Source of the DNA: Glandiceps talaboti
Lineage: Eukaryota; Hemichordata; Enteropneusta; Spengelidae
Direction of reading: 5' to 3'
Length of the DNA stretch: 64,000 nucleotides
Assembly: GCF_964340395.1 (NCBI RefSeq)
Contig: NC_135552.1
Coordinates: 751,001-815,000 of the forward strand
The notes under the pieces are model-generated. The model was not told the origin of the DNA, did not search any database, and saw nothing but the letters and a program-made list of their open reading frames with translations. Made by a program: the position numbers and the translations under genes. Positions within the stretch are counted from its first letter, which is position 1. Each line of letters starts with the position of its first letter. Positions 41,931 to 52,893 of this stretch are shown piece after piece.

Positions 41931-44213
41931 AAACAACTTAAAGTCAAAAACTGCTGGAATGATTGCTTTGATATTTGGTGGTCATGTTACTTCTGGTGTC
42001 TAGTTAGTCCCCGCCAGACGAAGTCCGGGACGGGGACTTATGGATTGGGTTCCGTCTGTCCGTCCATCCGTGCGTCCGTCCATCCATCCGTCTGCAGCCG
42101 TTTCTTGGAGATGCCTGGACCGATTTTTTTCAAACTTGGTACAGGGGCAACATACAATGGCATACATATGCACGTCAATTTGTTTCATTATACGATCCAA
42201 TATGGCCACCTAGCAGCCATTTTGTTTAGGAATTTTCCATGTCCAAAGCCATAACTCAGACATGCTTGAACAGATCTCATTCAAAGTTGGTATTAGGACA
42301 GTGTTCTGTGACATACATGTGCATATTCATTGTTGTTGTGATACGATCCAATATGGCTGCCTGGCAGCCATTTTGTTTGCGAATTTTCCATGTCCAAAGC
42401 CATAACTCAGACATGCTTGAACAGATCTCATTCAAAGTTGGTATTAGGACAGAGTTCTATGACATACATGTACATATTCATTGTTGTTGTGATACGATCC
42501 AATATGGCCACCTGGCAGCCATTTTGTTCATGAATTTTCCATGTCCAAAGCCATAACTCAGACATGCTTGAGCAAATCTCATTCAAAGTTGGTATTAGGA
42601 CAGTGTTCTATGACATACATGTGCATATCCATTTTCATCATTATACGATCCCCATACCCGACCCATCCTTTATTGTTGTAGGCATGTTCCATGTCCAACA
42701 AGCAGACACAACATATTTAAGTCTGTTTGATTAAGGTTCACAAGTGTTGTTGCGTGATCAGAGTAGTGATAATTCCTTAAAACCCAATCATAGCGGGGAG
42801 TATGTCATTCTCAATGACTTGTTGGGAAAATTTCAAATGAAAATGATTGCATCAGAGATGTGGGCTTTTGGGTTGAAAATGTGATTTTTGGTCAAAAAAC
42901 TTAAACTCCAAAATTATTGGGCAGATTAGCATGAAATTTAATGGGAACATTCTTAGATGTGACAAGATTCAGATTTGTTCATGACATGATGACTCCCTTA
43001 GTAATATGCAAATTAGGCTAAAAATATGTCTTTTTGGTCAAAAACCTATAATTCCAAAACTATTCAGCAGATTGGGCTGAAAGTTAACAGGGATGCATCT
43101 GTGGGTGTATAGACGATGTGTGTGTGTGTGTGTGTAAACAACTTGAAGTCAAATACCGCTTCACCGATTAACATGATATTTGGTGGGTGTATACTTTGGG
43201 TGTCTAGTTGGGAAATTGTTCAAATCAAAATGATCTTACCACTGGTGTGTGATTTGGGTCAAAAAATGTGATTTTTGGTAAAAAAAAAAATAAGTAAACT
43301 CAACTACCAGGCAGATCAGTCTGAAATTTTGTAGGACGATTCTTAATGATGTTTAGAGGAAGAATTGTTCATGACATGATGATCCCATCAGCGATATGCA
43401 AATTAGGGCTATGAATGTGTCATTTTGGTCAAAAATCTTGCAAAGTTACTGAGCAGATTGGTCTGAAATGTAATGGGGATGCATCTGGGGGCGTACAGAT
43501 GAAGAAATATTAAGCATATAATGATTTCATTAATGATATGCAAATTAGGTGTAAAAATGTGAATTTTGGTCAAAAACGTACATCTGATGTACTTGGTCAA
43601 TGAGACTGAAACTTGGTGAGCTGTTTCTAGAAGTGTTATACTGCAGATTTTGTTCAAAATATTTTGGCACAATTGGCCCTAGCAACCATGACCACGCCCT
43701 TAGCAACAACCAAATGGCAGTATATTTTGGTCAATTAACAACATCTGGTAGGCAAGTCAGTAAACATTCAAAAAATGTATGCAAATATCCCTAGCAACCA
43801 TGACCACGCCCATAGCAACAGCCAAATGGTGATGTATTTCACAAAGATAGCAGGGATTAATAGACAATTGAACAAACATTCATAAAGTATGCAAATGTGC
43901 TTAGCAACAAGACCATGCCCATGGCAACAGCCAAATGATCACACATATAGCAAAGATAACAACAAGAATTAATAAACAAGTGAATAGACATTCAATAAAT
44001 ATATGTAAATATACCTAGCAACAAGACCACATCCATAGCAACAGCCAAATGATCATGTATATTGCAAAGATGACAGCAGGGTTGGCTTGGCAACTGGATA
44101 ATCATTCAGCAAATGAACACCTATACCTAGCATGGATCAGCAGTAAACATTTTTAAAAACTGTACAGTTGCTAGTTGTGCTACAATGCCATTGGTGCTAT
44201 TTTCACTACCATT
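41828..44213 (+). mobile_element. Family A element (A9), host of nested C4
   Basis: The 5' end TTTTTCGCACAACTGAACTG (41825 on) and partner arm GTTCAGTAGTGCTA are followed by TCTATCTG and (GT)n. After C4, the body resumes at TGGGAAAATTTCAAATG and includes a second GT stretch and a repeated first block (43105-43260), so it is internally duplicated. About four CTAGCAAC units follow, then the 3' end TAGTTGTGCTACAATGCCAT, TGGTGCTATTTT near 44213. It lies in BLOC1S1 intron 4, 270 bp before putative exon 5. Confidence 0.75.
42005..42822 (+). mobile_element. Complete family C Helentron-like element (C4), nested in A9
   Basis: The 5' hairpin is TTAGTCCCCGCCAGACGAAG against GTCCGGGACGGGGACTTA. (GTCC)n and CTTGGAGATGCCTGGACCGA follow, then tandem units of exactly 151 bp (GCCATAACTCAGACATGCTT at 42248, 42399 and 42550). 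An inverted arm copy TAGCGGGGAGTA (42791-42802) comes next, then a terminal hairpin GTCATT-CTC-AATGAC (42804-42818) and TTGT. The A9 sequence on either side rejoins as GTGTCTAGT|TGGGAAA, as in the intact copy at 45733, so the insertion point is T|T with at most a TT duplication. Non-coding. Confidence 0.82.
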
Positions 44214-44480
44214 TTTGAAATATATTATTTTAGTTTATGGTTCGACGAGTTGACCGTGGATGAACTGTCTGGGATAAGTTGATATGGGGATGAAGTGACC
44301 ACCATCTGTTAGTGCCAACCTGGTCAGCACAGACCTAGTCTGGTGTTAACATTAAGGGTGGTGCAGGCAGTAACTCTTTCAGTAGGTCAAGTTGAACTGG
44401 TAGAGTTAGCCCCAATGTTTGTCTTCCTAGAAAGCATTTCTTAGCAGTAATTTATGTCTTTTCTGTCTGTTGTCTTTCAG

Positions 44481-44500
44481 ATCACACACCAAGGACATAA
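44481..44500 (+). CDS. BLOC1S1: BLOC1S1 exon 5, putative last coding exon
   Basis: TTTTCTGTCTGTTGTCTTTCAG is a textbook acceptor. Joined in phase 1 to exon 4 it encodes DHTPRT and then TAA (44498-44500), for a total of 123 residues. The human tail after YVYK is of similar length but different sequence, so the tail is not diagnostic. The alternative is termination at 36682-36684. No AATAAA was found in the first 2 kb downstream. Confidence 0.5.
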
Positions 44501-45126
44501 TGTCAACACAGTTGAACACCAATGAATGTTTCGCTTTATAAAAAACTACAAAGAATCAAAAGTATTTTTCCATTTCAATATATATCTACTGGCAGTATAG
44601 TTGTATCTGAAAACACTGCTGTACATGTATTCCGGGAAAAATCCTTTTAGTGGTATAGTTAATTGTGGCTCAGAAGGAGGCTACTGATGTAACATATACT
44701 GATAACCAATTTCATTTTGTCATGAGCTATGCCGTTTGCAGGAGTTTGAATAACAGAGATATGGCATATGCTTTCAGTAATCTACAGCTGCAGAAACAAA
44801 ACATGTATCAAGTATCACTCATTTCTCTGATGCATTAACTTTAAGTTGATTTCAAAAGTGAACTGAAAGTCTGTAAAACTAGAAAAGTGTTTATGTTACA
44901 GCAACCAAACTACATGTGTAAATATAAGTAATGAGTACCAATACTGATAGTTATAGTACAGGTCCAAGCCCAATTTAGTGGATTTAACAAGACACTTTTG
45001 GGTAGACTTCTGTTATCTTGTCCAAGGTGAAGCTGGGGACAAAACATTTGATGTTTATTCCAAAAGCATCATGTTAAGTCCATTAAATGGGCAATTACCC
45101 ATACTATAAATCAATAGACACACTTT
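44501..45126 (+). other. Possible BLOC1S1 3' UTR and downstream sequence
   Basis: If exon 5 is real this is 3' UTR at its start. No poly(A) signal, repeat end or open frame of note is seen. Confidence 0.35.
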
Positions 45127-45194
45127 TAGCACAGCTGAGCTGATAAGGTTCAGTAGTGCTATACACATGGCAAAAGTGTCTGTCTGTCTGTCTG

Positions 45195-45246
<52 letters not shown>

Positions 45247-45439
45247 CAACTTATTAAAAGTCAAAAACCGCTGGACCGATTGCCATGACATTTAGTAGGT
45301 GTATTACCTTGGGTGTCCAGTTCGGAAATTGTTCACATCAAAATGATCTTACCACCGGTGTGTGATTTGAGTAAAAAAGTGTGATTTTTAACACAACTGA
45401 ACTGAAAAGGTTCGGTAGTGCTATAGCCATGGCAAAGTA

Positions 45440-45485
<46 letters not shown>

Positions 45486-46326
45486 CAACTTAAAGTCAAC
45501 CAGATTTAAACTGAATGCCTTCCATAAGGGTAGTCTTGCAATTTTATGTTATATGCAAGAAATTTAGCTCTACATCTGTGATTTTTAGCACAACTGAACT
45601 GAAGGTTCAGTAGTGCTATAGGCATGGCAAAGTGTCTGTCTGTCTGTCTGTGTGGATGTATGTATAAACAACTTAAAGTCAAAAAATGCTGGAACAATTG
45701 CTTTGATATTTGGTGGTCATGTTACTTCTGATGTCTAGTTGGGAAATTGTTCAAATGAAAATTTGGGTTTTGGGTTAAAAAATGTGATTTTTGGTCAAAA
45801 AATTTAAACTCCGAAACTACTAGGCAGATTTGCATGAGATTTAATGGGAACATTCTTAGACGTTAGAAGATTCAGATTTGTTCATGACATGATGATTCCC
45901 TTAGTAATATGCAAATTAGGCTAAAAATGTCTTTTTGGTCAAAACCCTATAATTCCAAAACTATTCAGCAGATTGGGCTGAAATTTAACAGGGACGAATC
46001 TGTGGGTGTATAAATGAAGAAATATTAAGCATACAATGATTCCATGAGTGATATGCAAATTACGTGTAAAAATGTTCATTTTTGGTCAAAAACTTATATC
46101 TCAAAAAGTACTTGGTCAGTGATTCTGAAACTTGGTGAGATGTTTCTGAAAGTGTTATTCTGCACATTTTCTTCAAAACATTTTGACAAAATTGGTCCAA
46201 GCAACCATGACCATGCCCTTAGCAACAACCAAATGGCAGTATATTTTGGTCAAATAAATACATCATCTGGTAGGCAAGTGAGTAAACATTCAACACATGT
46301 ATGCAAATACCCTAGCAACCATGACC
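45127..46326 (+). mobile_element. Three staggered family A 5' ends (A10-A12)
   Basis: 5' hairpins start at 45127 (TAGCACAGCTGAGC), 45389 (TAACACAACTGAAC) and 45586 (TAGCACAACTGAAC), each with TCTG and/or GT repeats after it. The first two break off within the first units. A CAGATTTAAACTGAATGCC repeat edge at 45500 separates the second and third. The third continues through four degenerate units and one CTAGCAACCATGACC unit and then stops at GGGGTTCTGAGG (46328). None has a 3' end. Confidence 0.65.
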
Positions 46327-46615
46327 ATGGGGTTCTGAGGCCTTACTAAAAAGAATTTTTTTTTACCTACTGATATCACCCTTAATTAATGTGTTGATTT
46401 ATCATACATGTAAAAACTATTGAACTGTTACTTGGCATAGCTATAGTATGAACTACATGTCTTATCAAAAATTACTTTTCTGTGTTTGTGTTTCACTTCT
46501 TCTCTGATACCTGTGACCATCACCAAGTTTAATACATGGTGCCAGTCTACATGTGAAACTCCCTTTTGTCTTGCTATTGTTTGAAATATAAATATAAACT
46601 GCAGCTAATTTCGAC
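46327..46615. other. Short spacer, nothing recognised
   Basis: AT-rich sequence between A12 and LINE4, without recognisable features. Confidence 0.35.
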
Positions 46616-47091
46616 CAACTCAACTCCTTCCAGTTTCGACTTTTCGCAGATGGCACAAACTTAACAGCCAATGTTGAAAAAACTATATAAATACATGGTC
46701 ATTAAAACACCCCGTAATCTTGTGAATGTAGAGGGCAGTCTAGGAATCGATGGAAGTGAATTGAACAACATCTCCTTGACAACGTATCTTGGAGTTTCTC
46801 TTGACATCAATTTTAACTGGGAGTCCCACATCCCAAAAGTTAATTGTCAAATCTATTGTCCCAAAGGTCGAACTTATGTCACTAGTACTACTCCCGACAC
46901 TTTATTCCAAAATCTATTCTTCTGTATATTTATTTGTCAATGTCAGGGTCACAGACTAGACTAGTTCAGATCAAACTATTTCTGTGGCGTTAACCAAATA
47001 TGTTATCCTGTTAACCTCCTTTTTGAAATGTACATGAAAATGTTCTTCTGTTTTTGTATCTGGTGAATAAACAATTCAATTCAATTATAGA
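46616..47091 (+). pseudogene. Fragment of a non-LTR retrotransposon reverse transcriptase (LINE4)
   Basis: Reads FQFRLFADGTNL (a catalytic FADD box with the second Asp changed to Gly) in one frame. TYLGVSLDINFNWESHIPKV follows in another, then a short C-terminal remnant. It ends GAATAAACAATTCAATTCAA, so the 3' tail is a CAATT repeat. It is truncated on both sides and frameshifted. Confidence 0.65.
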
Positions 47092-47126
47092 TGTTTGTTA
47101 ATGTGTGCCCATATCTCTGTTCGATC

Positions 47127-47230
47127 TAGACTGTAAGATACGTCGTGACGTTTTGCCCTCACTGGCCTCCTCTCTGTTAGGGGTTGGCCGATGTTTGAGG
47201 GCGCCCCATCATGGCGTACCTTACAGACTA
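47127..47230. mobile_element. 104-bp palindromic element (G1)
   Basis: TAGACTGTAAGATACGTCGT pairs with ACGGCGTACCTTACAGACTA-type sequence on the right (here ATGGCGTACCTTACAGACTA), and GCCCTC with GAGGGC further in. Same length and sequence family as G2 at 50433. The sequences outside the two copies differ, so these are whole elements rather than parts of longer ones. Confidence 0.7.
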
Positions 47231-48617
47231 TGTTTGATCTTGATTTGGGATTAGAGTGTCAGATGTTGACATCCTCTGTTACCTTTCTTATCAATGCCAG
47301 AATGTGTCAATATAAAATGGAAACTGAGTCCCAGTCAATGTTATGCTTGTATAGTATTGAGTGTTCAGCTAAAGGAATATCACATACACTGTTGTGTGAC
47401 TGTAACATGATTATTAAAGTGGCACAAACTGAGTACTTTCATCTTTCAACAAACCTTTGACCTAACTTTATTTAAATTACAGTCCAGTTGTTGGAAATGT
47501 AACATTTTAAAGCTGCACTGGCTGTAGTTGGACTGTTGAAAAAAAATGTTTTGTTAGGTACAATAACTTACATTTGTTTATACTAACATAATATTGTACA
47601 CTGAACAATATCACATCATTTGTGTTAGGTACAATATTACAAAATGCTCGTCTGTTTCACAAGCAATGCTTCACTTATATATCGTTATGAATCTATATGA
47701 ATCTAAATATAATTGCACTTAGGGGCAAAAGTGAACTTGAAGGTTTCGTAATGGTAATCTTCATCGATAGTTTATTAAAGAAGTTAATCTAAATTGTTCT
47801 ATTCATCATTATGAACTTGTCAGAGGGGATTAATACACTTTCTATTTTGGACACTACATGTTTATCGACACGACAAATCACCACATCTCCATCAGATTCC
47901 TGATGGAACTTGAAATTCCACCGATTCCCAGGCTGGAGAAACTGAGCGATCCCTTATTCTGTTGATGTGAAGATTTATCTAAAGTATGCCAATGGATGTT
48001 GAATCCTATGTTATCGATCCATGATTAGGGATTTTTTAGACAAAAAGTTGACTCATGTTTGGAATTTTGTTTTGAAAAAGTGACCCATTTGGACGGCACA
48101 TACATACACCTTTCTATGGGAGTCCCCCCTCCCCCTCCCTAAGTCAATGGCAAGCTTGTAATGATAACTTTCTTTGGCCTTCATCCTCGAGGTCAAATAG
48201 CATAGATTAAATTGTTGTAAAACTTCACAGTTTGCCTGCTATTTAAACTATTGAAGTTTAATAGTGACCCAATTTGTGTTATAATATCCATATCCATATT
48301 ATCGATAATGGTCTTTCTGAGACCTCGACCTATGTCTTCAAGGTCAAAGAACCAAAAATTAATCATAGATTGGAGTGTAGAGATACATAGACCAATTACA
48401 ACCAAACCTGGCACAAATGTCAGAAACAGTTGTCCACATATGTGTGGTACATGACCTTGGCAATAATGGTTGAATGGTGGCCATATTTATTGTCAAATTT
48501 GATAAATAATGATAAAATATTGATCACATTTGTCATAAAAAATTCAGCATATGAATTAGCTAGTATTAGTTGAAATACTGGAGACTGTCTCTGATGAAGA
48601 CTTATGTTTATGAATAA
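47231..48617. other. Mostly unassigned, with a weak family D-like stretch
   Basis: 48175-48500 contains phrases resembling family D (ACCAATTACAACCAAACCTG, GGCACAAATGTCAGAAACAG; ATGGTGGCCATATT), probably an old fragment. The rest is unrecognised. The 89-codon frame at 47191 has no known match. Confidence 0.35.
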
Positions 48618-48657
48618 CTTTCAGATGAATATTTGAGCTCAAATATTCATCTGAAAG
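48618..48657. repeat. Perfect 40-bp palindrome
   Basis: CTTTCAGATGAATATTTGAG is followed at once by its exact reverse complement, with no spacer (centre 48637/48638, GAGCTC). It lies 23 bp upstream of family A element A7. Confidence 0.97.
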
Positions 48658-48680
48658 TGGAAACCTGCTACATCATTTTT

Positions 48681-50326
48681 TAGCACAATTGAACTGAGGT
48701 TCAGTAGTGCTATAGGGATCGCCCGGCGTCTGTCTGTCTGTGTGTGTGTGTGTGTGTGAACAACTTAAAGTCAAAAACCGCTGAACCGATTGCCATGATA
48801 TTTGGTGGGTCCATTACCTTGGGTGTCTAGTTGGGAAATTGTCCAAATCAAAATGATCGCATCACAGGTGTGTGATTTGGGTCAAAAAACTTAAACTCAG
48901 AAACTACTGGGCAGATTGGTGTGAAATTTGGTGGGAACATTCTTAAGGGGGTAGAAAGTAAGATTTGTTCATGACATGATGATTCCATCAGTGATATGCA
49001 AATTAGGGCTAAAAATGTGTCTTTTTGATTGAAAATCTATCATTCCAAAACTACTGAGCAGATTGGGCTGAAATTTAATGGGAATGCATCTAGGGATGCA
49101 TGGACGAAGAAATATTAAGCATACAATGATTCCATGATTGATATGCAAATTAGGTGTAAAAATGTTCATTTTTGGTCAAAAACTTATATCTCAAAAAGTA
49201 CTTGGTCAGTGATTCTGAAACTTGGTGAGATGTTTCTGAAAGTGTTATTCTGCACATTTTCTCCAAAACATTTTGACAAAATTGGCCCTAGCAACCATGA
49301 CCACGCCCTAAGCAACAACCAAATGGCAGTATATTTTGGTCAAATAACAACATCATCTGGTAGGCAAATGAGTGAACATTCAAAAAATGTATGCAAATAC
49401 CCTAGCAACCATGACCACGCCCATAGCAACAGCCAAACGGTCGTGTATTTCACAAAGATAACAGGGATTGATAGACAATTGAGTAATTGTTCAAAAAATG
49501 TATGTAAATTTGCCTAGCAACAAGATCACGCCCATAGCAACAGCCAAATAATCACACGTATTGCAAAGATAACAGGGATTATTAGACAATTGATTAAACA
49601 TTCAAAAAAATGTATGTAAATTTGCCTAGCAACAAGACCACACCCATAGCAACAGCCAAATAATCACATATATTGCAAAGATAACGGGGATTAATAGACA
49701 ATTGAATAAACATTCAAAAAATGTATGTAAATATGCCTAGCAACAAGACCACGCCCATATCAACAGCCAAATGATAGCATGTATCGTAAAGATAGCAACA
49801 TGGTTGGATAGGCAACTGGATAGTCATTCACCAAATGAACACTTAATGTGAGCATGGACTACCATATGGATAAACATTATTAAAAACTTATTATCATGAA
49901 AGTTCATCTGTATTGGTAATACATATTGTCACAAATTGAACTTTTGTTCTCAATACCGAATATTATTTCTCCGAAATTTTCAGCTGTCAACACTACAGCT
50001 TTCATCAGCGGAATGATCTAACTTGACCTTCTTTGTGTGAAGGTCAATGATCGAGTCGTAGACATTTGAGTCGTAGACATTTACATCAGGGCATTACAAC
50101 CTTCTCTCAACAAAGACGGGGGGGGGCGCTACAAACTCCCAAATGTCTACGACTCGATCATTGACCCTCACACAAAGAAGGTCAAGTTAGATCATTCCGC
50201 TGATGAAAGCTGTAGTGTTGACAGCTGAAAATTTCAGAGAAAAAATATTCGGTATTGAGAACAAAAGTTCAATTTGTGACAATTATTAAAAACTGTACAG
50301 TTGTGCTACAACGCCATTGGTGGTAT
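48681..50326 (+). mobile_element. Family A element (A7) with a nested fold-back element
   Basis: The 5' end TAGCACAATTGAACTGAGGT with GTTCAGTAGTGCTA is followed by GGGATCGCCCGGCG and TCTG/GT repeats. The four degenerate units, five CTAGCAAC units and GGCAACTGGATAGTCATTCA follow. The 3' end ACTGTACAGTTGTGCTACAA, CGCCATTGGTGG and a T run are intact. Flanks are CATCA-T(n) on the left and T(n)-CATCTGC on the right. It is interrupted by element K at 49889-50281. Confidence 0.8.
49889..50281. mobile_element. Fold-back element K with ~140-bp arms and a 13-bp target duplication
   Basis: 49925-50067 and 50141-50281 are long complementary arms (ATTGTCACAAATTGAACTTT against AAAGTTCAATTTGTGACAAT; AAATGTCTACGACTCGATCA against its complement). 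The central spacer holds a G run and a short second copy of GTCGTAGACATTT. ATTATTAAAAACT flanks it on both sides (49876-49888 and 50282-50294). Deleting the element plus one flank restores the A7 3' end. It encodes nothing. Confidence 0.85.
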
Positions 50327-50432
50327 TTTTTCATCTGCGTTATTGACATTACGAATCAATTGTAGATGAACAACAAAAAGTTAGTAAAGAATTTATAGAT
50401 GACACTTACCACTCTTACCTGTTAGGTGTAGG

Positions 50433-50536
50433 TAGACTGTAAGATACGTCGTGATGTTTCGCCCTAACCAGCCTACTCTCATGAGAGGGGTTGACCGATG
50501 TGTGAGGGCGCCCTGTCACGGCGTACCTTACATACT
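50433..50536. mobile_element. 104-bp palindromic element (G2)
   Basis: TAGACTGTAAGATACGTCGT on the left and CACGGCGTACCTTACATACT on the right pair along most of their length, with CGCCCTAACC/GAGGGCGCC in the middle and a CTCTCATGAGAG apex. It is the sister copy of G1 (47127-47230). Confidence 0.7.
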
Positions 50537-51710
50537 AGTGTAGGTGATGTATACTTGATATTTTGTAGACCTACAATGTAATAGATATTGCCTTGAAATA
50601 CACAGCCAGATACACTAAAGACGACAGTACTGTCACTCAGTCATTAGTAGCATTTTTAGATTTATACCAACAATTATTTAGACTGAGAATGTAGTCCTAC
50701 TATACTCGTATGGTAATTCTGGCTATATGGACCCCTGAATTTGAGAGTTTAATTTGAATGTTTGTAGTGAAATTGACCAACCCACCCCTGATAAAAAGAG
50801 GATTAAACGTTTGATAGCTGTACTGAGCTCTGTATGCAGTTGAATTTAGGCCGCATTGAAAATTGATTACTCTAAAATCCATATTATCTAGTCAATGCTA
50901 GTGATGTCATCGATGCCAAGCAATTCTTTGTTGCCAATTTGACTCATCATACAAGGACACATGCTTTTTTTTTTCTCTCTCTTTTTTTTTCTTTTTTTTG
51001 GGGGGGGGGGGGGGGGGGTTAACATACATGCACATGCTTGACTGCAAATTATGAAGAGTTAAATGGAATGTGCCATTATAACTCTAAACCATACAAACAT
51101 ACAGAAACTTAAAAGGAATGGGAACTTCATTGTATTGTTGTAATGTAACTGTTGAATATGACGCACAACGCTGATGGCAAATAATGACGGCGACGCGGCA
51201 GAAATAGAGATGGCGGCACATGGCAGAAGTTTGTGAGGTTTATGTGTGTTCGTATGAGAGATTAAGGCCATGGACAGCAAGTGAAAAATATATAAAACCT
51301 ACACAGGACTAACCAACGAACCATTGCCAACCAAACAACCAACCAACCATTGCCAACCAACCAACAAAGTAATCAACCATAGAGACACACCTAGTCAGAG
51401 AAAACCAAAAACCACAATAAGAAACCAGACGTACGTAAGGGGATAACAAAAAAATCGATGGGGTGCTGTTTGTGTATGTCAATATGTAATATATGATCAC
51501 ATGCAGCAAAGACAGCGGACCGAAACGCGAGGTAGATGATGGCGCAGATATGATGATTGTGCCGGAGACGCAAAAATGATAGCGTATTTGATGTACGGAT
51601 GTTGGAAGGGATGGGATGGGATTCTTAAAAGAGCAATCACTCATGCAGCCATACATACTAAAAAAAAACCTCATAAAACTAACTTGGTGCTGATGTCTGA
51701 AACTGTTTTT
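50537..51710. other. Unassigned sequence with homopolymer and CCAA-rich tracts
   Basis: A T/C tract is followed by a run of about 18 G at 50966-51019, and CCAACCAACCATTGCC-type repeats lie at 51310-51370. No gene could be supported. Confidence 0.4.
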
Positions 51711-51757
51711 TAGCACAACTGAACTGAGGTTCAGTAGTGCTATAGGGATCGCCCGGC

Positions 51758-51824
<67 letters not shown>

Positions 51825-52893
51825 CGACTTAAAGTCAAAAACCGCTGAACCGATTGCCACGATATTTGGTGGGTCCATTACCTTGGGTGTCTAGTTGGGA
51901 AATTGTTCAAATCAAAATGATCGCATCACAGGTGTGTGATTTGGGTCAAAAAATGTAATTTTTGGTCAAAAAACTTAAACTCAGAAACTACTGGGCAGAT
52001 TGGTGCAAAATTTGGTGGGAACATTCTTAAGGGGGTGTAAAGTAAGATTTGTTCATGACGGGATGATTCCATCAGTGATATGCAAATTAGGGCTAAAAAT
52101 GTGTCTTTTTGGTTAAAAATCTATAATTCCAAAACTACTGAGCAGATTTGGCCGAAATTGAATGCGAATGTATCTAGGGATGTATGGACGAAGAAATATT
52201 AAGCATACCATGATTCCATGAGTGACATGCAAATTAGGTGTAAAAATGTTCATTTTTGGTCAAAAACTTATATCTCAAAAAGTACTTGGTCACCGAGTCT
52301 GAAACTTGGTGAGATGTTTCTGTGTTATTCTTCAAAACATTTGGAGAAAATTGGCCCTAACGACCATGACCACGCCCTTAGCAACAACCAAATGGCAGTA
52401 TATTTTGGTCAAATAACAACATCATCTGGTAGGCAAATGAGTAAACATTCAAAAAATGTATGCAAATACCTTAGCAACCATGACCACGCCCATAGCAACA
52501 ACCAAACGGTCGTGTATTTCACAAAGATAACAACAGGGATTGATAGACAATTGAATAAACATTCAAAAAATGTATGTAAATTTGCCTAGCAACAAGACCA
52601 CACCCACAGTAACAGCCAAATAATCATGTATATTGCAAAGATAACAGGAATAGAAAGACATATGAATAAACAGTCAAAAAATGCATGCAAGTGTGCCTAG
52701 CAACAAGACCACGCCCATAGCAACAGCCAAATGATCACATATATTGCAAAGATAACAATGGGGATTAATAGACAATTGAATAAACATTCAAAAAATGTAT
52801 CTAAATATGCCTAGCAACAAGACCACGTCCATAGCAACAGCCAAATGGTAGCATATATCGTAAAGATAGCAACATGGTTGGATAGGCAACTGT
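51711..52893 (+). mobile_element. Family A element (A8), 3' end lost at LINE5
   Basis: TAGCACAACTGAACTGAGGT and GTTCAGTAGTGCTA open the hairpin. TCTG/GT repeats, the four degenerate units and about five CTAGCAAC units follow. It stops at GGATAGGCAACTG, where intact copies continue GATAGTCATTC, and a (TTA)n tract begins. Confidence 0.75.
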
